Positions 11,303 through 21,625 of a stretch of 64,000 nucleotides of DNA are shown piece after piece (position 1 is the first letter of the stretch; every line of letters starts with the position of its first letter). Origin of the DNA: Exophiala sp. HKRS030 (lineage: Eukaryota; Ascomycota; Eurotiomycetes; Chaetothyriales; Herpotrichiellaceae). The stretch is taken from contig JAHWDD010000019.1 in assembly GCA_023897205.1 (NCBI GenBank), positions 1-64,000 of the forward strand. The letters are read 5' to 3'. The translations under genes and the position numbers were made by a program. The notes below the pieces were generated by a model, which searched no databases, was not told where the DNA came from, and was given only the letters and a program-made list of their open reading frames with translations.

Positions 11303-12154
11303 ATGACCTCCCACTGCGTCCCTTGCGATCGGTCGTTCGCCAGTCACGCCGCGCTGTTGCAACACAGAAGAGACTCGACTGCACACGCGTTCGACTGTGG
11401 GATCTGCCGTCGATTGTTCCCTAGCGAAAGAGCTCTGAATCAACATCTGGCCAATTCACCAGCACACGCTGCACCTGTTGACTGCGCAGACTGCAGCCGA
11501 TCTTTCAGCAGCCAGAACGCTCTCCAACAACATCTCCGCGACTCGCAGACGCATCCCCCCTACGACGGAATCTCGCCTGAATTGGTGAAGCCAGTATACA
11601 AAACAGCTTTGCTCTTGAGACGCACGCAGGCAAGCGTCCAAGATATCGTACGGCGATCCGGAACAACACTTGAAGTTTCCGTAGTTTCGTCGCTCTGGAA
11701 TGCAGCTGAGCGCCTGAATTCCCTAAACGAAAGTCCAGCAGATGCACAAAGGCGCGCTGAGCGACAACGGCAACGGTCAGAACTGGCACAGCAGGCAGAA
11801 GATGCGTTCGCAGAAAGCTTGTCCCGACAAGGATTCGTCTTTGCAAGAGAGCAAGAGCAGCGACAGCAGGCCCAACAGATGGGACTTCCCGTTCCCCAGA
11901 CGCCGGATGTGAGATTTTCCGCCCGGGTGACGATCTGCGGACACCCATGCCATTGGCTTGAATTCAAGAACTATTTCGGGTTTCCTCAGAATCCATTTCT
12001 GGCCCAGAACGAGAAAAGGCAGTACAAAAAATATGTCTCATCCTTTGGGCCAGGAGCAGTGGTGTACGCTTTGGGCTACCAGAAAGGGTATCCGAGTATT
12101 GAGGGGGTTGGTGTTTTCAGAGCCAAGGAAGTCTTGCAGAACGTATCGAACTAG
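11303..12154 (+). CDS. C2H2 zinc-finger protein with TPD-motif nuclease-like domain
   Basis: Single-exon gene, 283 aa from ATG 11303 (a TTG 21 nt upstream is in frame but unlikely). Three C2H2 fingers lie at residues 5-28, 32-55 and 61-84 (CxxC-x12-H-x6-H spacing, as in fungal members). A glutamine/arginine-rich helix follows (about 145-195). The C-terminus begins QTPDVRF, the TPD motif, then ICGHPCHWLEFKNYFG and KYVSSFGPGAVVYALGY. This pattern matches the family of human CDIN1 (C15orf41), predicted to be a PD-(D/E)XK-type nuclease; W218-E220 and K222 would be in the active-site core. Function in fungi is not known to me. Same strand as the deaminase. Confidence 0.8.
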   Translation: MTSHCVPCDRSFASHAALLQHRRDSTAHAFDCGICRRLFPSERALNQHLANSPAHAAPVDCADCSRSFSSQNALQQHLRDSQTHPPYDGISPELVKPVYKTALLLRRTQASVQDIVRRSGTTLEVSVVSSLWNAAERLNSLNESPADAQRRAERQRQRSELAQQAEDAFAESLSRQGFVFAREQEQRQQAQQMGLPVPQTPDVRFSARVTICGHPCHWLEFKNYFGFPQNPFLAQNEKRQYKKYVSSFGPGAVVYALGYQKGYPSIEGVGVFRAKEVLQNVSN

Positions 12155-12692
12155 TAGATTCGGCCCTTGCCAGAGCGAGGACAGTTCCAACTGCCTGTCA
12201 CAGCTCCACCTTGGTGTTCAGTTGTCTCACGGTGAGGGAGACGCCCATATCAAGTCTGACCGCCGTTACCGCATCTTCGGTCTATGTCGAATCAATGCGC
12301 GCGAGATGATGGACTCTGGTGACACTGAGATACACGATCTGCTGGTGTGCCATGATGGATGGTGATGAGATCGTCAGGGACACGAAGTCGGGATTGGTTC
12401 TGATCCCGTCTGCCTACTGCAGCTATCACTGCGAGATCGGGCTGAGGACTTCGTCTAGGGAGAGCTTGTTGATAGCAGAACCTGGACATTCCACACGTGT
12501 AGTAGTAATTTTGTCATTCCGTGGACGCTCCTCCGAGCCGAAAGTCGTGAAGCACTTCGAAGCTAACATTAGTCATTTCTGGACCCCCTGAAGCGGTGCG
12601 AAATTTCTACCATGGCAGACGCATCGTCGACATCGAAATAGTCCTTCTGGAATTTGAACTGGCCGTCAATTCCGTCCACCAGCGCCCAGAAC
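12155..12692. other. Intergenic, nothing recognised
   Basis: About 540 bp between the 3' ends of the zinc-finger and F-box genes. Open frames on both strands are short and without motifs. Confidence 0.35.
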
Positions 12693-13864
12693 CTATCCGC
12701 TAACCTTATTTTGATATAATAGGACTATGCTGGTCGGAAGCATATCTCGCAGCAATGAAGGTTGACTTACAACCAAGTCAGGCTGATGTCCACAGTCGCC
12801 CAAATCCTCAACCACCGGAAACCTGTCGTTACACCAATCCTTCTTCCAGAGCCATGTTACCCCCTCCGAGAAGACCACCAGTCCAAAAGGCGTCATTGCG
12901 AAGTCATTGCTTACAATATTCAGTGGCTCAATGATTGCAGCGGAGACTTTTAGGCGATTGTTGTCAACTTTTACTATAGACTGAACAGAGTCAAATCTAT
13001 ATAAAGAGTCCCAGTTCCGGTGATAGAGACCAACCCATTCGCAGTCCAGGAAATCGTCGACAAGTATTGATTGCAGGTGCGGCTCAAAGTGTTTTAGAGT
13101 GTCATGTCCTGTCATGAGTGACGGTAACTCTCCTAGCAAGGTAGTGAATGGGATGCGAGACAGTGCGGGACACAGATGGATTTCTCTGATGTCCTGCATT
13201 GACTGGCGATAAATGTTAACTGCCAGAAAAGCTATCACAACCAATGGCTCTGATATCGTAGGGGTTTGGCTCCTCTCAAGTCGAAAAAGTGGAGGTCATC
13301 CTGGGGAACTCCTCGCGCTAAACTCGCCGCGATCAGACAGAACGCCGTGTCTGAAACCATTTGGTCCAACTTGTAATATCGAGCAATGTGCAAGCAACAC
13401 TGTAGGGCGTTGAGATCCATGACTCCGGTAAGAGGATGTGCGTGGACAGCCAACACAATCCTGGATCTTGAGAAACTTGTAGCAAGCAGCGACGGGCCCC
13501 GGCCAGATTTAATAGTCCTCTCAATCGCCACACAGACGGATTTCGTATGTCATAGATCTAGAAGAATGGCTGACCATCGCCCAGAGACATTGAATTCACT
13601 GTTGTTGCACGCAGACTCCGCTATTGTCCTTACCAAAGAATGGGTGTGAGGCAAGTTACGGAAGGCCAGGCATAAGCGTCCTAGAGAGAGAAGGGTTCGG
13701 TAAGAACAAAACGATCCGATGTTTGCAAGGTTCTCCGGTGGGAGATCACTCAGTCTGGTGTGCGATGGAGTCAGGCGGCAAGTAGACTCCAGAAGGGCTA
13801 GAGGCGAAGGGACAATCCGACCATGGCGTACGATGGCGGAAGCTTCTGACACAGTTGCACCCAT
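12693..13864 (-). CDS. F-box domain protein
   Basis: Probable substrate adaptor of an SCF ubiquitin ligase. The first exon (13864-13575) carries an F-box at residues 38-75: RLSDLPPENLANIGSFC, then LLSLGRLCLAFRNL, the expected LPxE...L..C..FR pattern that binds Skp1. A 57-nt intron leads to exon 2 (13517-13358). I join this to exon 3 (13274-12693) through an 83-nt intron with a GTTTCA donor and GAG acceptor, giving 343 aa divisible by three. That second intron is the weak point; if it is wrong the gene has a frameshift. The C-terminal part is the variable substrate-binding region with no repeat I can name. Confidence 0.65.
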
Positions 13865-15185
13865 TATTGTGCGGAAGACGCGGTTCTGGATGTTTGCCGT
13901 GGTACAAGTAAGCAGGTCCTTGTCGCCAGGAGACGAGGAGTCTGTTTGTAATAGACAGGTGGTGCTTCACGCGCGTTGTTTCACCGTGCCGCCGTCAGGT
14001 CTTGTGGGGACACCCACTTCGCCTCCCACCATCCAATAGGCTGTTGCAGCAGGTAGGCGCCGACGCTAAAAATGATAGCTCGCGTGCCGCGGCTGCACCC
14101 GGTGATCGGCGCCTCTTCCCTGCAGACCAAAAGCTGCCCGGCGATCGCACACAGCGATTGATACTTGATATGACGCGTGAGCGTCCGATCTGCTATCAGA
14201 AGGACGACGAGCTCCCACTTTCACGTGCGTTCGCGAAGAACTCACATTCTGGCTGGCTGAATGAAGCGGATGTCGAAAGCACAGAAAGAGGCAGTCGCAA
14301 AGGAGGCCCCAGGGAAGTCATGCACTACGACGAATGTGGCGTTTGATACTGAACATTCTGGACTCAAAGCTAGAATAACCAAAGGCGCCGTCGGACGAGC
14401 CGGCCAGGATCGATGCAGATATAACCTGAACCGTCGCCAGTTAGCGCATGATAAGGGCACAACCAGCATGACCTCTGTGGGCGACCCGTGTAGGCACACC
14501 TTTTGTAACGTTTCTGTGGTGAGTGTATGAGACTTGGAGCTCAGGAGTCGTAGAGAGAACCTGGCCAGCGAGCTTTCACCGCGTGTTGTGTAGGTCAGGA
14601 ATCCTGAGAAATGTTACACGGTGATTTTCCGCCACGACTGACCATGGACATCATTTGCTTGCTTCAGCTTCTCCAAGGTGCGCAGGAGTCATGAACAGAA
14701 CCCCGGAGGCCATGCAACGCAACCCTGTCCTGAGCAACATACCTGCAATGGTGTGACCCGGAGACTCCTTCCGTGCCTCGCCCGGAGCTGTGGAGCACAA
14801 CGTAGGACAGGGATTGGCTGGAATGCACATCCCACGGGCCGCTGCCATCGGTTGTTGGCGCGAAGGTTGATTCGGCGTCTGTGTGATAAATCTGCTAAAC
14901 ATGCAGCACGAGACGCGCTGGGCCGTGCCTCCGTCGTCACAATGCTTACATTACGACTCAACAGGAAGGCATCCGGCGCTTCCGGCTCGTCTGAGCAGGA
15001 CATCAAGAGATAAGTATATCCTTCGCACCCTTGTAGAAGGAGGCTCACTTCTTCCACATCTTGTACGACTCGTGCAACGTTCTGTTGTTCTCAGCAACTG
15101 CACAGATTTGGGCCGTGAGCAAAACATACGGTTATTCTGCAGCAACCATAACAAGTAGCGCGTGCTGAAAATCAGCAATTCAGCT
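13865..15185. other. Intergenic, nothing recognised
   Basis: 1.3 kb between divergent genes. Several open frames of 70-120 codons exist on both strands, overlap each other and show no domain. I see no repeat. Confidence 0.35.
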
Positions 15186-16148
15186 ATGACGGTTTCACCA
15201 GAACGTCCACCTGCCTACCCTTTGCAGCCGCAGCAAGATCCGTATCATAAGCTGCTGGAGGTGCATCTAAACACCGTGTTGTCGTGTCAGACTACTGTCA
15301 ACGCGGCACATGGCTGTTGGGATACGTTGTTCCGTGTTGACGACCAGGCTGGGCACAATCGATTCCAAGTGCCTGCTGCGATCAGCACTTTCAGCGCATT
15401 CGTCACACATGCTGACAGCAAAAAATATCTAGTCCCCTTCCTGAGCCTTGTTGCAACTATCCTCGGTACACACACAATGGATGAAGAGCTATTAGAGTTC
15501 TTATACTCCTGCTGCAACGAGCTTGAGAAGTCGCCTGAGGCGGGATATCCAGCTTCAGCATTCTATCAATATCTCCTGGCGTTCAGCATCGACGATGAGG
15601 CAATGATTGTCCATCACGGCAACCGTCTCCAAGATGCAGTTTCGTTCATGACGCACCTCTACGGCCAGAGTAACGTGTCTGTTGTGGCGGGTCGCAACTT
15701 TCTCATGTGGCATCGGATGTACACAGACACGTTCGCCACATCTATGCTCAAAAGCGAGTTGAAGGACTGCATTGTGCTCGCTCAAAAGACTCACGGGCGA
15801 GATCACCTGCTCGTAGTCAACTCTCTTGCTCTACTCGGCCGCTTACTTCAAGAACGAGGTCGTTACTCACAGGCGGCAGAAGCCTTTACCGATGCTATTG
15901 GACGCCTAGAAGGCTGCCCTAAGTTGCTACAAGCATACAAACTCGAGTTATATCAGCGACTTGCGACTGTGCAGTACACTGTTGGGTTGGCGGGCAGATC
16001 GGCCCTCTGTCTACTGGACGTTTTTAATGGCAGAATCCAGATTCTGGGTCACGATCACAGCTATACATCAGGGGCTCTGCAACAACTCCGCAACCAACTG
16101 AACGAGTCAGAGAAAAGCGACAGCACACTGGGCCGAGATGATAGCTAG
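15186..16148 (+). CDS. Unknown protein with TPR-like helical C-terminus, 320 aa
   Basis: Single exon from ATG 15186 (an in-frame CTG 24 nt upstream is less likely). The N-terminus is proline-rich (PERPPAYPLQPQQDPYH). The rest is helical. From about residue 205 the pattern ALLGRLLQERGRYSQAAEAF followed by a second helix pair resembles a tetratricopeptide unit, as in the tails of many fungal regulatory proteins. No catalytic motif is visible and I do not know the function. It is the last intact gene before the decayed 16.4-19.9 kb stretch. Confidence 0.6.
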   Translation: MTVSPERPPAYPLQPQQDPYHKLLEVHLNTVLSCQTTVNAAHGCWDTLFRVDDQAGHNRFQVPAAISTFSAFVTHADSKKYLVPFLSLVATILGTHTMDEELLEFLYSCCNELEKSPEAGYPASAFYQYLLAFSIDDEAMIVHHGNRLQDAVSFMTHLYGQSNVSVVAGRNFLMWHRMYTDTFATSMLKSELKDCIVLAQKTHGRDHLLVVNSLALLGRLLQERGRYSQAAEAFTDAIGRLEGCPKLLQAYKLELYQRLATVQYTVGLAGRSALCLLDVFNGRIQILGHDHSYTSGALQQLRNQLNESEKSDSTLGRDDS

Positions 16149-16399
16149 CATGTACATCGGTACACGCCTACGACGTAGCAAGACGCTCCATATGGAGAAT
16201 AGCTTCAGAGCGGCAACAATGATCAAGCCGCAGAGAGCTTTCTATGCCTTTTTCTGCCGGCGTTCGGACCTGGGACAAGCAATATGGTCAACTTCGAACA
16301 ACATTATGCCTGAATTAAATCAAACCCAGTCAGCGCCTTGATGCGCTTTTTCCTACTTCCAGACATGCTTACCCAAAACCACTCTGCCATTTCTATACC

Positions 16400-16717
16400 C
16401 TATTGCGAAGTAATTTAGACCTGCTGCATAGATGCCGAGCCCAAGCAACTTCTCCCGCCACACCAGCGTCTGCCGGTCCGTCGCTTCTGCCTCATACGTG
16501 CCTTGCTTCTCATTGTGACTGCCACGTCATCCATGGTCGATGCCGTTTCAGGATGTTCTCTTTCCAAGCTTGTCTCTCTTGACGTAAGTGCGTGCCGATG
16601 TGTCTTCAATAAACCTTCTACAGTATAAACGACTGCGATCATCCGCCGTAGGTCCAATATGTCCTCGTGCCAATTCCGCGTGGTGGTGTTGACGGATCGT
16701 GCTGAATACGACAGCAC
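16400..16717 (-). pseudogene. Decayed NLR-type (kinesin-light-chain) TPR repeats
   Basis: On the minus strand one frame reads LTSRETSLEREHPETASTMD and then DVAVTMR, one 42-residue TPR unit of the kind at the C-terminus of fungal NB-ARC/NACHT proteins (consensus REKVLGxEHPDTLxSMxNLA). The next unit, QGTYEAEATDRQTLVWREKL, continues in a different frame from about 16490, so a frameshift has occurred. Only about two units remain and no nucleotide-binding domain is visible nearby. Confidence 0.72.
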
Positions 16718-17100
16718 CAGCCTTGCCGATCTTGTGCTCTCCCGTCTGACGGTCTTTTCACGGGGCGCTACGTCAGTAAGCGCACGTGACTGTACTTTGA
16801 AGCGGCCCTGCCTTGCACCCGCGCCTCATGGCCCTGTGGTCGACGGCTGAAGCACCTTGGTCATGCCAGTACTAGTCTGTGGCTGGATGGCATGGCCGTC
16901 CAGCCTGATCATGAACACCCCCTGATGTTGCCGTGCGATGCATTTCAAATGCCTGGCTCTAGGCAGTGGCCTGCATGCGTCCTTCCATGCGGCGGTCCAC
17001 CACGCACCTTGTCGCCGTCTCCCGCATGCTCAAGATCTAAATGCTCGTCCCGCGTTGACGCCCTCAGCCGCTGCTCTTCTTTACTGGCAAACGGCTCAAG
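16718..17100. other. Upstream region of the HET pseudogene
   Basis: About 380 bp between the TPR relic and the HET start codon. Short overlapping frames only; no gene seen. Confidence 0.3.
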
Positions 17101-18761
17101 ATGCGCCTCCTATATCTTGACCCCTCTGGCGAGCTGACCTTGACTAAAGATGTGACGCCGCCGCCCGCCGCCTACGCCATCCTGTCCCATACGTGGGTCC
17201 CGATGACGCTGAGGTCACCTTTGACGATATGGAAAAGAAGACGGAGAAGAGCAAGGCAGGATACGCTAAACTGCGGTACTGCGCCAATCAGGCGAGGAAA
17301 GAGGGACTGGATTACTGTTGGGTTGACACCTGCTGCATCAACAAACAAAGTAGTGCCGAGCTCAGTGAGGCTATTAACTCGATGTACAGATGGTATCGAG
17401 ACGCAAAGGCTTGCTATATTTATCTCAGTGACGTGGAAAAGGCAAACTGGAAGAAGAACATCTCGAAAGCCAGATGGTTCACGCGCGGTTGGACTCTCCA
17501 GGAGCTACTTGCCCCAGCGAAGGCCATTTTCTACGACCGACGATGGCAACGTCTAGGCACCAAACACACTCTGACTGGAGTAATTGCCTCTGTCACCCAA
17601 ATACCTGCGACAGCTCTTAGATCGACTAATCTGAGAGGGTATTCCATCGCGCAGAAAATGTCCTGGGCTGCCGAACGAGTTACAACCCGTGCTGAAGACA
17701 GTGTGTATTGCTTGCTGGGCTTATTTGATGTTAATATGCCTCTCCTTTATAGGGAAGGACTGCGCGCGTTCTTTCGATTACAGGAAGAAATCATCAAGTA
17801 CAACAACGACCATTCCATCTTTGCTTGGTCGATGAACGACATGAAGTTTTCTAGTCTGCTTGCTTCTAGTCCAGCTTACTTCTGTAAATGCCAATTCATA
17901 TCATTGGAAGATTCTCTAAATGGACGTGGACCTTTCGCGATGACCAATCATGGCCTCTCAATCGATTTAAAAGTTACACCATGGATGGCCGATACGTACC
18001 TTGCGTACCTCGACTGCGCAGATCGAACTACACAGCTGGAGTCAGTACCTATAGGCATCTTTCTCCAGCGCCTTTCAGAAGACGATTAATATACGCGAAT
18101 CAACCTCAGTCAAAACGGGGTCTGGCGTCGGACTTGGAAAGCGCGTCGAGGTCAAGATAGACCAACTGAACACTGACCACTCTACATACATCAGACTTTA
18201 AGCACTAGTAAGGAGAGTGCCTGCCTCAACAGGCCCAGATACAGATTCTCTCTGACGGATAGCTGGCTGCCACCGTCCACACGAATGCACGCGCGTAACC
18301 CTTCAAGTGATTGTCTTTCAGCAATCTTGCACCCAGGACAGTGGGGTGCTGTGCTGGTCCTTGAGTTCTCCTCTGAGTATGGCAGTCTGCAACAAGCAGC
18401 TCTAGGGTTTGATTTCGACTTCAATCCAGTGTGCCTTCTCAAAGACTCCTGGGCAGGTTGTGAGGAGCCAGACTTTGTGTGAGACACGCCAGATGATTGG
18501 TCACATTTGTTCATGGCATCTGAAAGTCGTCAAGAAGTTGTTGAAGCCGACAAGGTGTATCGACGAGCCGATCATCGCGGACTTTGGATCTTAGCTGGCC
18601 ACCGATTAAGTGGCCTCGACGTCTGCTTGTATGAGAATCTGCTGGACATGACTGGCGCAATCATTACGCTCAAGAGAAATGCGTCAAAAACGCGACCGTA
18701 CTGGGATTTTCGCATAGACAAATTGCATGGTCCTTTTGGAAGACCCAACTCTGGATATTGA
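17101..18761 (+). pseudogene. HET-domain (heterokaryon incompatibility) pseudogene
   Basis: Intact members trigger programmed cell death on fusion of unlike hyphae. The start MRLLYLDPSGELTL and the motif AILSHTW are typical. Directly after AILSHTW the frame shifts: three Gs occur at 17190-17195 where SHTWGPDD needs four. From there one frame runs to 18761 through CWVDTCCINKQSSAELSEAI, RDAKACYIYLSDVE, ARWFTRGWTLQELLAP, TTRAEDSVYCLLGLFDVNMP and LLYREG. It is broken by TAA at 18087 (in LSEDD/QY, where CAA is expected), TGA at 18174 and TGA at 18480 (CGA expected). Homology is visible on both sides of every stop. The final part, ITLKRNASKTRPYWDFRI, is the normal C-terminal beta region. So this is a recently disabled, full-length gene: one frameshift and three stops. 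Confidence 0.88.
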
Positions 18762-19660
18762 CACAACCCTGCAGACACGAAAGAACGCACACCAAGGACA
18801 TTGGGAGACCGAGGACTGGTCCGCTGTGGCCGGATGCTGAACAGAATGCGCAGCCACAGAAAACCCACATTGTTGATTCATGGGCTCTTGACTCGACGTC
18901 TTGGGACGACTGCCGTTGTGCCGGCCTCATTACGTGCGACGATGGTTTTGGCCGCCTGACGCTCGATGCAGACGGCAATCGAACCGCCGCGCAACTGCAG
19001 TTGTGGTGCCCACCGATCCCTCGCCAACGAGCCATCATATGTCGCGGCAGTACCTGCTACCGCACCTACACATTATGGGCCACGACTCATGACTGCGTCG
19101 TTGAGTGTTCATTGACGCCCGAACGGCGACGATCCGAAGCCGATCTTCTGCAGTTGGCTCAAGAGCGCAGCGAGCAGGACATCGCGCTCGAGTACTCCGC
19201 GAAGCCGCGGAGTCACATACGACATGGAGGCGGTCGGCAAACTAGCTTAACCACCTTCTCAATGTAGACACATTCAACATTGATGTCCTCAGCTGTCTCG
19301 TTGTGTCACTAGCAGGCCGACCAATCCACGACCTCCTTTTACCTTTGCAGTTGGATCCAGGCATCATGAAGAATTGCAGCTGGTGGATCGGACAGCGATT
19401 GGAGTGAGTTGCACAAGCACAACTGTGAGCGCGGCCTTGGTGGCATATCCTGCTGCCATTCCCGTCACTCGAACCTCCACAGACTGCCAATGTTTAGCTC
19501 ATGTATCAAATCCGACTGGGGATGAGTATCATGATCTCTGGACTATATTATAGCCGAAAGCATTTTGAATATAGCCGGATACAACTGACCATATGAACAT
19601 ACTCCGCAGTGCTAGTTTGCCCAAGACTTTCTAGGTTTTACCGCCGCTCTCCAGCCAGTC
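18762..19660. other. Intergenic with unassigned open frame
   Basis: A plus-strand frame (about 18758-19267) remains open for 169 codons directly after the HET stop but shows no domain I recognise and lacks a good ATG start. It may be further decayed sequence from a gene of the same cluster. The rest holds nothing I can identify. Confidence 0.3.
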
Positions 19661-19662
19661 GG

Positions 19663-19885
19663 TTGTGGCAAGTACAAGGAGGCAGAAAGGATAAACCGGC
19701 AAACACTGACACAGCGGGAGGAGTTGCTTAGGCCTAACTATCTACACACGTTAAGAAGCATAAGCAACCTGGCAGAGGTGCTGGGAAGCCAAGGCAAGTA
19801 CTGTATGAGGAGGCGGACGGAATAAAAAGGCAGACGCTGGCGCGGTCGGATAAGGTGCTCGTTGACGGTCACGTCATCAGGCCGT
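19663..19885 (+). pseudogene. Second decayed NLR-type TPR fragment
   Basis: The plus strand reads GKYKEAERINRQTLTQREEL, then LHTLRSISNLAEVLGSQGKY, and after a one-base frameshift near 19803 YEEADGIKRQTLARSDKVL. These are nearly two 42-residue kinesin-light-chain-type TPR units as on fungal NLR proteins. It lies on the strand opposite to the 16.4-kb fragment, with the HET pseudogene between them. No ATPase domain remains. Confidence 0.72.
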
Positions 19886-20990
19886 GCAACGACCTATGAC
19901 ACGATTGTGATTCTCGTTTGATCAGCTGCTGTGTACAGTAGAAGAGCTAAGTAATGGAGATGGGGATGGCCATTGACCCTGCGACATAGCAACGGATTTG
20001 CGTGGGTGACTTCATCAACCAATGAAGAAGAGTCCCTGCGTTTCAGCTTCTGTGGCCGTTCTTGAGGCCACCTTGCGTTCCGATACAACGCCACGGAGAC
20101 TCGTGGCAGGGCTACACATCCCGACTGTTCGCAGAAGAACAACCAGGGGGCCCGGTGGTGAGCCAATCACGGCACGAGTGTGAGGCTTCCTATCCAGGTT
20201 TGGTGCCACTGGCTGAATACCACCACTTTCTCGTGCCCGTGGATCACGTGCACTCGCCTCTTGTATTAGGGAGTAACCCTCTTTAGGCATGGGACCGACC
20301 GCAACGGGAAGTCGCGGCTTTCCCAAGGTACGGCCACGGCCTTCGGTGGAAACTGGCGCCAAGAGCGTCTGAAACAAGCCCACCCTGTGCAGCACCCGAG
20401 CACACCCAGCGGCACACCGCTAGCCCACCCAGGAAGGTGTGCTAGAGCGGCGTTGCACACCCTCACGAACGGAAATGGAAGAGTGGGTCTGAAGAATCTG
20501 CGTCGTAGTCTGTAAGTAATCAGTTAGCATACACTAGATTGCAAAGCCGCCTTCCTTGTATAATCTATTCTATTCATTGTACTGTACAAGCCGTCAGAGC
20601 TAATTCTTCAGCCTGCGGCCGAGATAAGCATATGCAAGCCCGTGGTACTGTAGAGAAGAGTGAAGATTTGAATTATCCGGGTGCTTCCCTGGCCTCGACA
20701 AGTATCGGACAACCACGATAAATGGTGGTAGAACTCTGGGTCTAGGCTTTGTCGTATATGAAACGCTATCTTGAATTGGCTAGATATAGATATAAGTGCG
20801 GGTGGTCCTTCGCTGAGCATGAGCCCTCGGAAAGTTGAAAAGTGGATATCCTTATACGTGATGCGGCTTAATGAGCCGATAATAAGAGCGCCCAGGATTT
20901 CGGTTGTTTTTCCCGCACGAAAAGATGCTCTCTATAGACTCACAGTAAAAGAACAACTAAAAACCACTGAATGTGGCGGTTAGAGCCCGA
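19886..20990. other. Intergenic, transition to AT-richer sequence
   Basis: No gene recognised. Base composition is normal up to about 20.5 kb and becomes AT-richer beyond it. Confidence 0.35.
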
Positions 20991-20999
20991 AACTTAAAC

Positions 21000-21260
21000 A
21001 GCTATAGAGTATAGTGGTTGCATTCGAGCTGTTATCCCCTTAGTAGTTTGTGGGTTAAAGAACTCCACTTCCCACTAGATCACAGTGGCTCTAGAACCCA
21101 ATCTTCTATCAAATCCTATATACAGTATCATACTGTAGACTATAGTGGTCTCTGACGTAGTGTTCCATGATCCTTCCTAGTTTGAACCCCAGATTACTAC
21201 ACATCTAGTATCTTACGTTCCATCTCAGGTAGCTAGAAGCTTAACCATTGAAAGTGTCGA
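21000..21260 (-). repeat. Possible tRNA-derived (SINE-like) relics
   Basis: On the minus strand two pairs of pol III-like promoter boxes occur in this stretch. One has TGATCTAGTGGG (21082-21071) followed about 50 nt later by AGCTCGAATGC (21030-21020). The other has CAATGGTTAAGCTT (21250-21237) followed by GGGGTTCAAACT (21190-21179). These resemble A and B boxes. No cloverleaf folds by eye and copy number cannot be judged from one window, so this is tentative. Confidence 0.25.
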
Positions 21261-21625
21261 GAAATTTTGAAGTACCATAGAGTATATGGGTCTAAGCGTG
21301 TCTATAAAAGCTCATGAGTAATTAGTTTGTATCCCACCGAGTCCAGAGGGTGGAACTACCATAAAATTAAGTAGGCAGAGAAGGTAAATTCACAACGAAA
21401 ACCGTGGGAGTAGGAAGCTTCGATCTTTACGATGTTATCCTATAATGTCGCTGATGCGTAGTGTAAAGGAATCCTGCGACATTACTAGGATGACGCTTTG
21501 AGTCTAGGTAGTGTAAGCCTCATGTGCTGAATATCTACAGTATAAAGGCCACCGGGTTAGCTTGATAAATTCTAGCAACATCGACGTCGCTTGTTAAACA
21601 ATAAGAAGACAATGGTTTAAATACA
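21261..21625. other. Upstream region of the ferric reductase gene
   Basis: AT-rich stretch of about 365 bp with no gene. It should contain the promoter of the ferric reductase. Confidence 0.3.

Noticed and set aside
14651..15178. Overlapping ORFs on both strands before the helical gene
   Set aside because: Mutually overlapping, cysteine/arginine-rich in all frames, no motif; composition effect.
18758..19267. 169-codon frame after the HET gene
   Set aside because: No ATG at its start and no recognisable domain.
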